Positions 28,501-37,100 of a stretch of DNA of 45,135 nucleotides are shown one piece after another (within the stretch, counting starts at the first letter, position 1; each line of letters starts with the position of its first letter). The stretch is taken from NCBI RefSeq assembly GCF_010692745.1, contig NZ_JAAHTB010000036.1, positions 1-45,135 of the forward strand, written 5' to 3'. A model generated the notes under the pieces. It made no database searches and was not told the DNA's origin. It saw only the letters and a list, made by a program, of their open reading frames with translations. Both the position numbers and the translations under genes were made by a program. This DNA comes from Methylobacterium sp. BTF04 (GTDB lineage: Bacteria > Pseudomonadota > Alphaproteobacteria > Rhizobiales > Beijerinckiaceae).

Positions 28501-29070
28501 ATGACCCCGATACGCGTCGATGGCCCCACCGTCGAGCCGGTCAGCCTGTCGGAGATGCGCCTCTCGCTGCGCCTCGACCCCGACGATGGCGGTGCCGAGG
28601 ACGCGCTGGTGTCGCGCCTCATCGCCGCCGCCCGGGCGCAGGTGGAGAGCGCGAGCCGGCGCCTGCTCACCCCGGGCCGCTACCGGATGATGCTCACCGG
28701 CTGGCCGGCGGACGGGATCGTGCCGCTGCCCCTGAGCCCCGTGCTCGGACTGGTCCGGGCCGGCCTCGTCGATGCCGACGGGATCGTCACCGACCTCGCG
28801 CCCGGCCTGGTCCGGCTCGGTCCCGACCTGGTGGAGGCGCCCTGCCTCCTGGTCGATCCGGCCGCCCCGGACCTCTACCGCCGGGCCGCCCTCGTCGAGG
28901 TCACGGCGGGCCATGGCGGCGATGGCCCGCCGGCGCCGCCCGACCTGATCCAGGCGATCCGGCACCTCACCGCCCAGTGGTTCGTGCATCGCGGCGACGA
29001 GCCGGGACTGGCCGCGCCACCCGCGACCCTGGCGGCGCTGATCGCGCCGCAGCGGCGGATGCGGCTGTAG
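28501..29070 (+). CDS. GTA/phage head-tail connector (g6-like)
   Basis: This 189-aa protein begins with a conserved VEPVSLSEMRLSLRLDPDDG segment and the helix LIAAARAQVESASRR, as in gp6-like head completion proteins that form a ring below the portal. The C-terminal PPDLIQAIRHLTAQWFVHRG helix matches the family. ATG 28501 has GGAGACG upstream. It is the first GTA gene after the inserted deaminase/protease block. Confidence 0.88.
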   Translation: MTPIRVDGPTVEPVSLSEMRLSLRLDPDDGGAEDALVSRLIAAARAQVESASRRLLTPGRYRMMLTGWPADGIVPLPLSPVLGLVRAGLVDADGIVTDLAPGLVRLGPDLVEAPCLLVDPAAPDLYRRAALVEVTAGHGGDGPPAPPDLIQAIRHLTAQWFVHRGDEPGLAAPPATLAALIAPQRRMRL

Positions 29071-29101
29071 CGCGCGCCCGCCACCAGACCGGAGACGACC
29101 C

Positions 29102-29455
29102 ATGACGCAGCCTTCCCCCCGCGTGCCCATCGGCGCGCGGCGCCGCCGCTTCGTGCTCGAACGGCCCGTGGACAGCCCGGACGGCTTCGGCGGCGTGGTG
29201 CGCCGCTACGTCGCCGGGCCGCTCCTGTGGGGCGCGCTGGAGCCGCTCGGTACGGCCGAGCGTGTCCGCGGCGGCCGGGCGGACGTGGTGGCGACCCACC
29301 GGGTCCGGCTCGCCTACCGCACCGGGATCGCGCCGGCCATGCGGCTCGCCGCCGGGCCGCGCCGGTTCGTGATCCGCGCGGCCGGCGACCCCGACGGCGA
29401 CCGCCGCGACCTCGTCTGCCACGTGGAGGAAACCACCGAAGCGGAGGCCCCGTGA
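29102..29455 (+). CDS. GTA/phage head-tail adaptor (g7-like)
   Basis: This 117-aa protein is a small beta-barrel head closure protein of the SPP1 gp16 kind: RRFVLERPVDSPDGFGGVVRRY, LWGALEPLG, THRVRLAYRTGI and the terminal LVCHVEETTE. ATG 29102 has CCGGAGACG upstream. Its stop overlaps the g8 start by one base. Confidence 0.87.
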   Translation: MTQPSPRVPIGARRRRFVLERPVDSPDGFGGVVRRYVAGPLLWGALEPLGTAERVRGGRADVVATHRVRLAYRTGIAPAMRLAAGPRRFVIRAAGDPDGDRRDLVCHVEETTEAEAP

Positions 29456-29892
29456 TGGCCGCCACCGATCCAATCCCCAGGAGCCCGCTGCTGGCCCTGC
29501 GTGGCGCCATCCTGGCCTATCTGGCCACGGACGCGGCGCTCGCCCGGATGATGGGCGGTACGTTCCGCCTCTACGACGAGCCGCCGCGCGGGTCCGTCCC
29601 GGTCTACGCCGTGTTCGGCGATGCCGAGATCCGCGACGACTCCGTCGACGGTGCGCGCCGTCACGCGCACGGCCTGGCGCTGATCCTGTTCGCCCGGCCG
29701 GGCTCCACGCGCAGCGCCATCGATGCGGCCGAGCGCATGGCCGGCCTCCTCGCCGATGCGCCGCTGGCACTGACCGGCCACGCCCTCGTGACCCTGCGGG
29801 TGCAGGCCCTCGCCGTGCGGCGGGATGCGGCCACCGGCGAGGCCCGCGCCACCCTGACCCTGCAGGCGCTCACCGAAGCGCTCGAATCCTGA
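29455..29892 (+). CDS. GTA tail terminator-like protein, DUF3168 (g8-like)
   Basis: This 145-aa protein shows the DUF3168 pattern: LLALRGAILAYLATDAALARMMGG near the N terminus, then VYAVFGDAEIRDDSVDG and HAHGLALILFARPGS. Members cap or terminate phage tails at the head-tail junction. ATG 29455 shares its first base with the previous stop (TGATG). Length and position are normal. Confidence 0.86.
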   Translation: MAATDPIPRSPLLALRGAILAYLATDAALARMMGGTFRLYDEPPRGSVPVYAVFGDAEIRDDSVDGARRHAHGLALILFARPGSTRSAIDAAERMAGLLADAPLALTGHALVTLRVQALAVRRDAATGEARATLTLQALTEALES

Positions 29893-29910
29893 TCTCGCCG
29901 GAGCCCGACC

Positions 29911-30318
29911 ATGACCGCACAACGAGGCAAGGACCTTCTCATCCGGGTCGGCAACGGCGCCGGCTTCGTCGCCGTGGCCGGCCTGCGCACCCGCCAGATC
30001 ACCTTCAACGCCGAGGCGGTGGACGTCACCAATGCCGAATCCGCCGGGCGCTGGCGCGAGCTTCTGTCCGGGGCCGGGGTGCGCCGCGCCGCCATCTCCG
30101 GCTCCGGCGTGTTTCGCGACGAGGCCTCGGATCTGCGCCTGCGGCAGATGTTCTTCGACGGCGCCCTCGACACCCTCCAGGTGGTGGTGCCGGGCTTCGG
30201 CACCCTGGAGGGGCTCTTCCAGATCACCAGCCTGGATTATCGCGGCGACCATGCCGGCGAAGTGACCTTCGACATGGCGCTCGACTCCGCCGGCCCCCTC
30301 ACCTTCACGGCGTCCTGA
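29911..30318 (+). CDS. GTA/phage major tail tube protein (g9)
   Basis: This 135-aa protein is a TP901-1-type major tail protein: GKDLLIRVGNGAGFVAVAGLRTRQ, FNAEAVDVTNAESAGRWRELL, SGSGVFRDEASD and the closing beta strands EVTFDMALDSAGPLTFTAS. Six-subunit rings should stack to form the tail tube. A 15-residue gap after g8 carries GGAGCCC. Confidence 0.9.
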   Translation: MTAQRGKDLLIRVGNGAGFVAVAGLRTRQITFNAEAVDVTNAESAGRWRELLSGAGVRRAAISGSGVFRDEASDLRLRQMFFDGALDTLQVVVPGFGTLEGLFQITSLDYRGDHAGEVTFDMALDSAGPLTFTAS

Positions 30319-30321
30319 GCC

Positions 30322-30642
30322 ATGGCCAACCGCAGGCGCGGCGAGGTGTCCCTCACCCTCGGCCCTGAGCGCTACACCCTGTGCCTGACGCTGGGGGCGC
30401 TCGCCGAACTCGAGGACGCCCTCGGGGCGGGCGATCTCGCCGGCCTCGCCGAGCGCTTCTCCCATGGGCGCCTCGCCGCGCGCGACCTCATCGCGCTGCT
30501 CGGGGCGGCCCTGCGCGGGGGCGGCCACGCCCTCGACGACGCGGCAGTGGCGGCCCTGCCGCTGGCCGGCGATCTCGACGAGATCGGCACGCGCCTCGGT
30601 GCGGCGCTCGATGCCGCCTTCGGCGCACCGCCGGACCCTTGA
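30322..30642 (+). CDS. GTA g10 family protein
   Basis: This 106-aa protein matches the GTA_gp10 family: NRRRGEVSLTLGPERYTLCLTLGALAELEDALG and SHGRLAARDLIALLGAALRGGGH. Members probably act as tail assembly chaperone partners. It begins three bases after g9 and overlaps the next gene start. Confidence 0.88.
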   Translation: MANRRRGEVSLTLGPERYTLCLTLGALAELEDALGAGDLAGLAERFSHGRLAARDLIALLGAALRGGGHALDDAAVAALPLAGDLDEIGTRLGAALDAAFGAPPDP

Positions 30643-30860
30643 ACGCCACGGGCGGGACCGCGCCGGACGCTCCTTCCGCCTTCCCGTGGGACGACGCGCT
30701 GGCGCTGGGGCTCGGGACCCTGCGCTGGCGTCCGCGCGACTTCTGGGCCGCCACGCCGCGCGAGCTGATCGCCGCCGCAGGCCCGTCGACCCGGCGATCC
30801 CCCGCCGCGGGCCGGGCCGATCTCGACCGGCTCATCGCCGCCTATCCCGACGACGCCTGA
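30639..30860 (+). CDS. GTA tail assembly chaperone (small, TTG start)
   Basis: This 73-aa protein starts at TTG 30639, overlapping the g10 stop (TTGA). The conserved core is FPWDDALALGLGTLRWRPRDFWAATPRELIAA, typical of the small phage tail assembly chaperone found between g10 and the tape measure in alphaproteobacterial GTAs. No ATG is available in the frame at the right place, so the TTG start is inferred from overlap and family length. Confidence 0.82.
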   Translation: MNATGGTAPDAPSAFPWDDALALGLGTLRWRPRDFWAATPRELIAAAGPSTRRSPAAGRADLDRLIAAYPDDA

Positions 30861-30877
30861 CGCGAGGACACACTCCG

Positions 30878-31453
30878 ATGGCCGAGACCACCTCCGACCG
30901 CGACACCGCCGCGCGCATCAAGCAGCTCGATACCCTCGACAAGCTCGCCCAGAAATTCGGCCAGAGCCTGTCGAAGGCGCTCACCGGCAATGTCGGCGCC
31001 GGTCGCACCCTCGACGGGGTGCTGGGCAGCCTCGCCACCAAGTTTTCCAACGTGGCGATCAAGGCGGCGCTGAGCCCGGTCAAGGCCGGCATCACCGGCC
31101 TGGTGAAAGGGCTGCTCAACAGCGACGCCACCAGCGAGGCCACGGCCTTCGCCACGGGCGGCGTCATCGCGGGAGGCCGGGTGCAGCCCTTCGCCAGCGG
31201 CGGTGTTGTGGCCGCGCCCACCTACTTTCCGATGCGGGGCGGCCTCGGCCTGGTGGGCGAGGCCGGACCGGAGGCGATCCTGCCGCTCAAGCGCGGCAGC
31301 GACGGGCGCCTCGGGGTCGCCGCCGGCGGCGGTACGGGCGCCACCGTCACCGTCAACATCACCACGCCGGACATCGCCGGCTTCCGGCGCTCGGAAGCCC
31401 AGGTCGCCGCCAGCCTCGCCCGAGCGGTGGCGCGCGGCCGGCGCGGCCTGTGA
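30878..31453 (+). CDS. GTA short tail tape-measure protein (g11)
   Basis: This 191-aa protein has an N-terminal helical region (RIKQLDTLDKLAQKFGQSLSKAL), a middle hydrophobic stretch with glycine (SNVAIKAALSPVKAGITGLVKGLL) and the C-terminal FATGGVIAGGRVQPFASGGVV...GLGLVGEAGPEAILPL motif typical of tape-measure C termini. Short tape measures are usual in GTAs and fit a short tail. ATG 30878 lies 17 bases after the chaperone. Confidence 0.87.
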   Translation: MAETTSDRDTAARIKQLDTLDKLAQKFGQSLSKALTGNVGAGRTLDGVLGSLATKFSNVAIKAALSPVKAGITGLVKGLLNSDATSEATAFATGGVIAGGRVQPFASGGVVAAPTYFPMRGGLGLVGEAGPEAILPLKRGSDGRLGVAAGGGTGATVTVNITTPDIAGFRRSEAQVAASLARAVARGRRGL

Positions 31454-31484
31454 GCGCCAACCCGACCGGGGAGACCGTGACACC

Positions 31485-32120
31485 ATGGCCACCGATTTCC
31501 ACGAGGTGCGCTTTCCCCTCGACGTCGCCCTGCGCGGCAGCGGGGGACCGAGCCGGATGACCGAGATCGTCACGCTGGCCTCGGGGCGGGAGCACCGCAA
31601 CAGCCGCTGGGCGGATTCGCGCCGGCGCTTCGACGCCGGCTTCGGCATCCGCAACCTGGATGCGCTCCACGCGGTGCTGGCCTTCTTCGAGGAGCGGCGC
31701 GGCCGACTGTTCGGGTTTCGCTATCGCGACCGGGTCGATCATCTCTCGGGGCCGCCCTCCCGCGCCGTCGCGGCCACCGACCAGAGGCTCGGCGCCGGCG
31801 ATGGGGTGACCCGCGCGTTCCAACTCGCGAAAACCTACGGTGACGGACCGCTGCCCTACCGCCGGGTCATCGCCAAGCCGGTCTCCGGAAGCGTCCGCGT
31901 CGCGGTGGCGGGCCGCGAACTGACGCTCGCCGCCTTCGCCTGCGACGCGGCGACGGGGCTCGTCACCCTCGCCACCGCGCCCCCGGCGGGGGCCATCGTC
32001 ACCGCGGGCTTCGCCTTCGACGTGCCGGTGCGCTTCGACACCGACGACCTCACCGTGGACCTCTCGGCCTTCTCGGCCGGCGAGATCCCCAAGGTGCCGC
32101 TGATCGAGATCGTGCCTTGA
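31485..32120 (+). CDS. GTA distal tail protein, DUF2460 (g12)
   Basis: This 211-aa protein is a DUF2460 member: FHEVRFPLDVALRGSGGPS, TLASGREHRNSRWADSRRRFD, ALHAVLAFFEERRGRLFGFRYRD, and a C-terminal beta region ending AGEIPKVPLIEIVP. It should form the distal tail ring of the baseplate. ATG 31485 has GGGGAGACC about 14 bases upstream. Confidence 0.92.
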   Translation: MATDFHEVRFPLDVALRGSGGPSRMTEIVTLASGREHRNSRWADSRRRFDAGFGIRNLDALHAVLAFFEERRGRLFGFRYRDRVDHLSGPPSRAVAATDQRLGAGDGVTRAFQLAKTYGDGPLPYRRVIAKPVSGSVRVAVAGRELTLAAFACDAATGLVTLATAPPAGAIVTAGFAFDVPVRFDTDDLTVDLSAFSAGEIPKVPLIEIVP

Positions 32121-32170
32121 CCGGCAGGCGCGCGTCCGCCGTCGGGTGAGCCGATCGGGGAGTTTGGACC

Positions 32171-33064
32171 ATGCGAGACCTGCCCCCCGACCTCGCCGCG
32201 CATCTCGCGGGCGGGTCCACCACCCTGTGCCATTGCTGGTCGCTCACCCGACGCGACGGTGCGGTGCTGGGCTTCACCGACCACGACCGCGACCTCGCCT
32301 TCGCCGGGGTCACCTACGCCGCCCGCTCGGGGCTGGAGGCGGCCGAGGCCAGCGCCGAACTCGGCTTCGCCGTCGGCGGGGGCGAGGTGGCGGGCGCGCT
32401 CACCGCCGCCGGCCTCACCGATGCGGACGTGGCCGGAGGGCTCTACGACGGGGCGGCGGTGGAGACCTGGCTGGTGGATTGGACCAACCCGGAGACGCGC
32501 CTGCTCCTCGATATCGGCAGCATCGGCGAAGTCCGCCGGGCCGGCGCCGGCTTCGTCGCCGAAGTGCGGGGCCTGATGGACCGCCTCGATGCGGAGAACG
32601 GCCGGACCTACCGCGCCACCTGCGATGCCGATCTCGGCGATGGCCGCTGCGGCATCGACCTTCAGGATCCGCGCTTCCGGGCCGGCGGCACGGTCCTGGC
32701 GCAGAGCGAACCGGGGAGCCTCGACGTCACCCTCGCGGCGGATTTCGCGGCGGGCTGGTTCTCGAGCGGGCGCCTCGCCTGGAGCGCGGGCGCCAATGCC
32801 GGCCTGTCCGCGGATATCCGTGCCCATGGCGTCGGGGCCGCCGGCCACCGCCTCGACCTGTGGCAGAGCCCGGCCCGCGCCCCGGCGCCGGGAGACCGCT
32901 TCACGGTTACGGCGGGCTGCGACAAGCGCTTTACCACCTGCGGCCAGAAATTCGCCAACGCCCGCGCCTTCCGGGGCTTCCCGCACCTGCCGGGCAACGA
33001 CTTCGTGCTGCGCCACGCGCCGGGCTCCGGCCCCGGCCTCGATGGCGGCAGCCTGTTCCGATGA
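32171..33064 (+). CDS. GTA baseplate hub protein, DUF2163 (g13)
   Basis: This 297-aa protein starts LPPDLAAHLAGGSTTLCHCW and LGFTDHDRDLAF, the DUF2163 pattern. The C-terminal FAD/TIM-barrel-like hub region has four cysteines in two pairs, TCDADLGDGRCG and GCDKRFTTCGQKF. The RcGTA hub protein uses such cysteines for an iron-sulfur cluster, so this one probably does too. It overlaps the g14 start region. Confidence 0.93.
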   Translation: MRDLPPDLAAHLAGGSTTLCHCWSLTRRDGAVLGFTDHDRDLAFAGVTYAARSGLEAAEASAELGFAVGGGEVAGALTAAGLTDADVAGGLYDGAAVETWLVDWTNPETRLLLDIGSIGEVRRAGAGFVAEVRGLMDRLDAENGRTYRATCDADLGDGRCGIDLQDPRFRAGGTVLAQSEPGSLDVTLAADFAAGWFSSGRLAWSAGANAGLSADIRAHGVGAAGHRLDLWQSPARAPAPGDRFTVTAGCDKRFTTCGQKFANARAFRGFPHLPGNDFVLRHAPGSGPGLDGGSLFR

Positions 33065-33072
33065 GGGTATCC

Positions 33073-33531
33073 ATGAGTCCGAACAGCATCGTCGCCGAGG
33101 CGCGGGCCTGGATCGGCACGCCCTACCGGCATCAGGCCTCGCTCAAGGGAATCGGCTGCGACTGCCTCGGCCTCGTGCGCGGGGTCTGGCGAGGCCTTCT
33201 CGGACCGGAGCCGGAGGCGGCTCCGCCCTATGCCGCCTCCTGGGCGGAATCGGCCGCCCTCGGCAGCGATCCGCTGGCCGAGGCCGCCCGGCGCCACCTC
33301 GTCCCCGTCGCCGGCCCGCTCGCGGCCTATGCGCCGCAACCCGGCGACGTGCTGCTCTTCGCCTTTCGCGCCCACCTGCCGGCCAAGCATTGCGCCATCG
33401 CCTGCCGACCGGACACCATGGTCCACGCCCATGATGGGGCCGCGGTGACCGAGGTGGCGCTCACCCGCTGGTGGCGCCGGCATTTGGCCCATGCGTTCCG
33501 GTTTCCGGGAGCCGTCACGGGGTCGGGGTGA
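33073..33531 (+). CDS. GTA NlpC/P60 cell-wall peptidase (g14)
   Basis: This 152-aa peptidase begins MSPNSIVAEARAWIGTPYRHQASLKG, with catalytic Cys31 in GCDCLGLVRG, a later His in AKHCAIA and PGDVLLFAF. It should cut cell-wall peptides at the tail tip during DNA entry. ATG 33073 has GAGGG upstream and matches the usual family start; ATG 33061, overlapping the g13 stop, would add four residues. The last 17 bases overlap the antisense higA-type gene. Confidence 0.9.
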   Translation: MSPNSIVAEARAWIGTPYRHQASLKGIGCDCLGLVRGVWRGLLGPEPEAAPPYAASWAESAALGSDPLAEAARRHLVPVAGPLAAYAPQPGDVLLFAFRAHLPAKHCAIACRPDTMVHAHDGAAVTEVALTRWWRRHLAHAFRFPGAVTGSG

Positions 33532-33799
33532 TCGTCAGCCTGACGCCAAGCCCGCTCATGACCTTCCGAACCGTCTCGTAGCGCAGCTTCGAGCCCGGGG
33601 AGAGCGCCTTGTAGAGGCTCTCGCGCCCTAGGCCCGAATCCTTGGCGATCTGGGTCATGCCGCGTGCCTTCGCGACATCACCGAGAGCCGCCACGAAAAC
33701 CTCCGGATCAGGATCTTCGAGGGCCGCCGCCAAGTACTCGGCAATGACATCGGGGTTGTCCAAGAACTCCGAAGCGTCGAACGGTGTGAACTGGGTCAT
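33515..33799 (-). CDS. higA: type II antitoxin, HigA-like addiction antidote
   Basis: This 94-aa protein has the 'addiction module antidote' pattern: an N-terminal DNPDVIAEYLAAALEDPDPEVF, VAALGDVAKARGMTQIAKDSGLGRESLYKAL as helix-turn-helix, and a C-terminal KVMSGLGVRLTI strand. It should bind both the toxin and the operator DNA. It follows the toxin gene (toxin first, as in higBA) with a four-base overlap. It lies antisense between g14 and g15. Confidence 0.86.
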   Translation of the reverse strand: MTQFTPFDASEFLDNPDVIAEYLAAALEDPDPEVFVAALGDVAKARGMTQIAKDSGLGRESLYKALSPGSKLRYETVRKVMSGLGVRLTITPTP

Positions 33800-34101
33800 G
33801 ATGGAGTCCGATCGAGATCTATAGCCATCTGTCGAGCTTTCTGGATATCTCGACTCTGGCTCGACTTATCACCACCGATCAGAAGCAGATAAACAGCCTC
33901 ACCGCGCCGGGTGTAATACAGCCGGTATCCCGGTCCGGTGTGAATCCGCATCTCGAAGACTCCATCACCGACCGGCTCGACGTCGCCGAAATGCCCGAGG
34001 GTCGCGGCTCGGAGACGGGCGGTGACCCGCGCCTTGGCGCGAGCATCGCGTAGGCCATGCAGCCAACGCCTGAATTGATCTGAAAGTTGGATCAACGGCA
34101 T
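33796..34101 (-). CDS. higB: type II toxin, RelE/HigB-like addiction killer protein
   Basis: This 101-aa toxin has the RelE-fold 'addiction module killer' sequence: QFRRWLHGLRDARAKARVTARLRAATLGHFGDVEPVGDGVFEMRI, then GPGYRLYYTRRGEAVYLLLIGGDKSSQSRDI. Such toxins cut mRNA on ribosomes. Translation from ATG 34101 gives MPLIQLSDQF; the longer open frame runs into g15 antisense. It precedes the antitoxin with a four-base overlap. A short inverted repeat lies just upstream. Confidence 0.86.
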   Translation of the reverse strand: MPLIQLSDQFRRWLHGLRDARAKARVTARLRAATLGHFGDVEPVGDGVFEMRIHTGPGYRLYYTRRGEAVYLLLIGGDKSSQSRDIQKARQMAIDLDRTPS

Positions 34102-34109
34102 GCCTAATT

Positions 34110-34127
34110 CGTATCCGGCAGGATACG
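34110..34127. promoter_or_regulatory. probable HigBA operator, 7-bp inverted repeat
   Basis: CGTATCC (34110-34116) and GGATACG (34121-34127) are exact reverse complements with a four-base spacer GGCA. They lie between the toxin start (34101) and the g15 start (34167). The position fits autoregulation by the antitoxin, as for vapBC at 23.9 kb. Confidence 0.6.
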
Positions 34128-34166
34128 ATTCGACAAGCCAGTCCTCCCCTTCCGCCGGAGCCCGCC

Positions 34167-37100
34167 ATGGCCACGCTGATCCTGCAAACCGCCGGGGCGG
34201 CGGCCGGCACGGCTTTGGGTGGGCCGATCGGGGGCGCCATCGGCAGCGCGCTCGGCTCGGCGGCCGGCGCCGGGATCGACGGGGCGCTGTTTGGCGGCAA
34301 GGCGGGGCCGCGCTTCGTCGCGGGGCCACGCCTCACCGAGGTGGCGGGCCTGAGTTCCACCGAGGGCGATCCCGTGGCGCGGGTCTATGGCCGAGCCAAG
34401 GTCGGCGGCACCCTGATCTGGGCGACGCGACCGCTCGAGGTCGCCAACACCAGCGTGGAGCGCGCCTCGGGTGGCGCGAAGGGCGGGGGCGGGCAGAAGA
34501 CCGTGCGCACCGCCTACGCCTACTCGGCCGACCTCGCCATCGGCCTGTGCGAGGGCACGATCGCCCATGTCCGCCGGATCTGGGCCGACGGGCAGGAGAT
34601 CGACCGCACCACCCTGACCTACCGGCTGCACCGGGGCAGCGAGACGCAGGAGCCCGATCCGCTGATCGTCGCCAAGGAAGGGGTGGACCGGGCGCCGGCC
34701 TATCGCGGCCTCGCCTACATCGTCTTCGAGCACCTGGCGCTGGCCCCCTTCGGCAATCGGGTGCCGCAATTCGCCTTCGAGGTGGTGCGGCCTGTGGCGG
34801 GCCTCGCCGGGATGATCCGCGCCGTGTGCCTCATCCCCGGCTCCACCGAGTTCGGCCTCGACCCGGTCCCGGTCAGCGAGGATGCCGGATACGGCGCGAC
34901 CCGGCCCGCCAACCGCTTCCAGCTCCAGGCAGCCACCGACGTCGTCGCCTCCCTCGATGCGCTCCAGGCCCTGTGCCCGCGCCTGTCCCGCGTCTCGGTG
35001 GTGGCGGCCTGGTTCGGCGACGACCTGCGCGCCGGACAATGCACGGTGCAGCCCAAGGTCGACCGGGCGCAGAAATCCACCACCGGCGACGCATGGCGCG
35101 TGGCCGGGCTCACCCGCGACCGGGTCGCGGCCGTCTCCACCGCACCCGGCGGCGGAGCGGCCTATGGCGGTACGCCCTCCGATGCCGGACTGACCCGGCT
35201 GGTGGCCGAGTTGCACCGGCGCGGGCTCGCCGTGGTGCTCTACCCGTTCCTGATGATGGATATCGCCGCCGACAACACCCTGCCGGACCCGCGCGACGCC
35301 GCGGCCGGGCACCAGCCGGCCCATCCCTGGCGCGGGCGCATCACCTGCGACCCCGCCCCCGGCCGGACCGGCAGCCCGGACGGCACGGCGGCGGCCGGCA
35401 CGCAGGTGGCGGCCTTCTTCGACCGGGCGCAGGGCTACCGCCGCCTCGTGCTGCATTACGCCGATCTGGCCGCGACCTGGGCGGCCGCCGGCAACGCCCT
35501 GTCGGGCTTCATCGTCGGCAGCGAATTCGTCGGCCTCACCCGCGTACGGGGAGAATCCGGGCGCTACCCGGCGGTGGAGGCGTTCCGTGCGCTGGCCGCC
35601 GAGGTCCGCACCCGGCTCGGGACGGGGGTCGGCCTCGTCTACGCCGCCGACTGGACCGAGTACGGCGCCGATGTCCGCGCGGGCGGCGCCAGCGTGCGGT
35701 TTCCCCTCGACGCGCTGTTCGCCGATCCGGCCATCGATGCGGTGGGCATCGACTATTATCCGCCGCTCACCGACTGGCGCGACGGGGACGCCCATGCCGA
35801 TCTCGCCGTCGCCGACGAGATCCACGACCGCGCCTATCTCAAGAGCCGGATCGGCGCCGGCGAGGCGTTCGACTGGTTTTACGCCACCGAGGCCGACCGG
35901 GCGGCGCAAATGCGCAGTCCGATCAGCGACGGGGCCTATGCCAAGCCGTGGATCTACCGCGCCAAGGATCTGGTGGCGTGGTGGAGCCACGCCCATATCG
36001 AGCGCGACGGCGGGATCGAGACGCAGGCGACGCCGTGGGTGCCGCGCTCGAAGCCGATCTGGCTCACCGAGATCGGGGTGCCGGCAGTGGACAAGGGCAC
36101 CAACGGCCCCAACGTGTTCCCCGACCCGAAATCCTCCGAGAACGCCGCCCCGCCCTTTTCCACGGGGCGACGCGACGACCTGATCCAGGCGCGCGGTCTG
36201 GAGGCGATCCTGGCGCGCTTCGATCCGGCGCTGCCCGGCTTCGAGGCGGCGCACAATCCGGTCTCGCCGCTCTATGGCGGCCCGATGGTGCCGGCCGATG
36301 CGCTCTTCGTGTGGGCCTGGGATGCGCGGCCCTACCCGGCCTTTCCCGATTACGACACGGTGTGGGCGGATGCGGGCAACTGGTCCGTCGGCCACTGGAT
36401 CACCGGACGGATCGAAGGGCTCGACCTCGACCGGCTGATCGCCGCGATGCTGGCCGATTTCGGCATCACCGCGCCGACGCGGATCACGGCCTCCGCCTTC
36501 CTCGACGGCACGGTGATCGACCGGCCGATGTCGGCCCGGGCCGCCCTGGAACCGCTCACCGAACTCTACGGCCTCGCCGTCTCGGCGGTGGCCGGCACCC
36601 TGACCATCGGCGCACCCCGGCGCGTGGCGGCGGCGGATATCGCTGCGGACGATCTCGTGGCGCCCGAGGGCGACGCGGCGCCGGTGAGCCGGGTGCGGGC
36701 GCAGGAGAGCGAGCTGCCACGCTCCATCGCGGTGAGTTTCATCGACGGGGAGAGCGCGCAATACCGCAAGGCCGACGCCGCCGCGACCCGGCCGGCGGGA
36801 GCGCGGCGGCGCGAAACCCGGGTCGAGGCCGCCATCGTCACCCGCCGGGACGAGGCCGAGGCCCTGGCCGAGGCGCTGCTCGATGCCACCCTCGCCGGGC
36901 GCGACACCGCGAGCCTGACGCTCAGCCCGCGCCGGATCGATCTCGCCCCCGGCGACCTCCTCGGCCTGCCGGGGGACGCCAACCCCCATCGCATCGTGCG
37001 GATCGCCGACGGCCCTGCCGGGCGGCGGATGGAGACGCGCGCAATACCGCTCCAGGCGCGGCGGCCCCGCGCCCCCGGCCGGGCCGAGGCGCAGCCGCGC

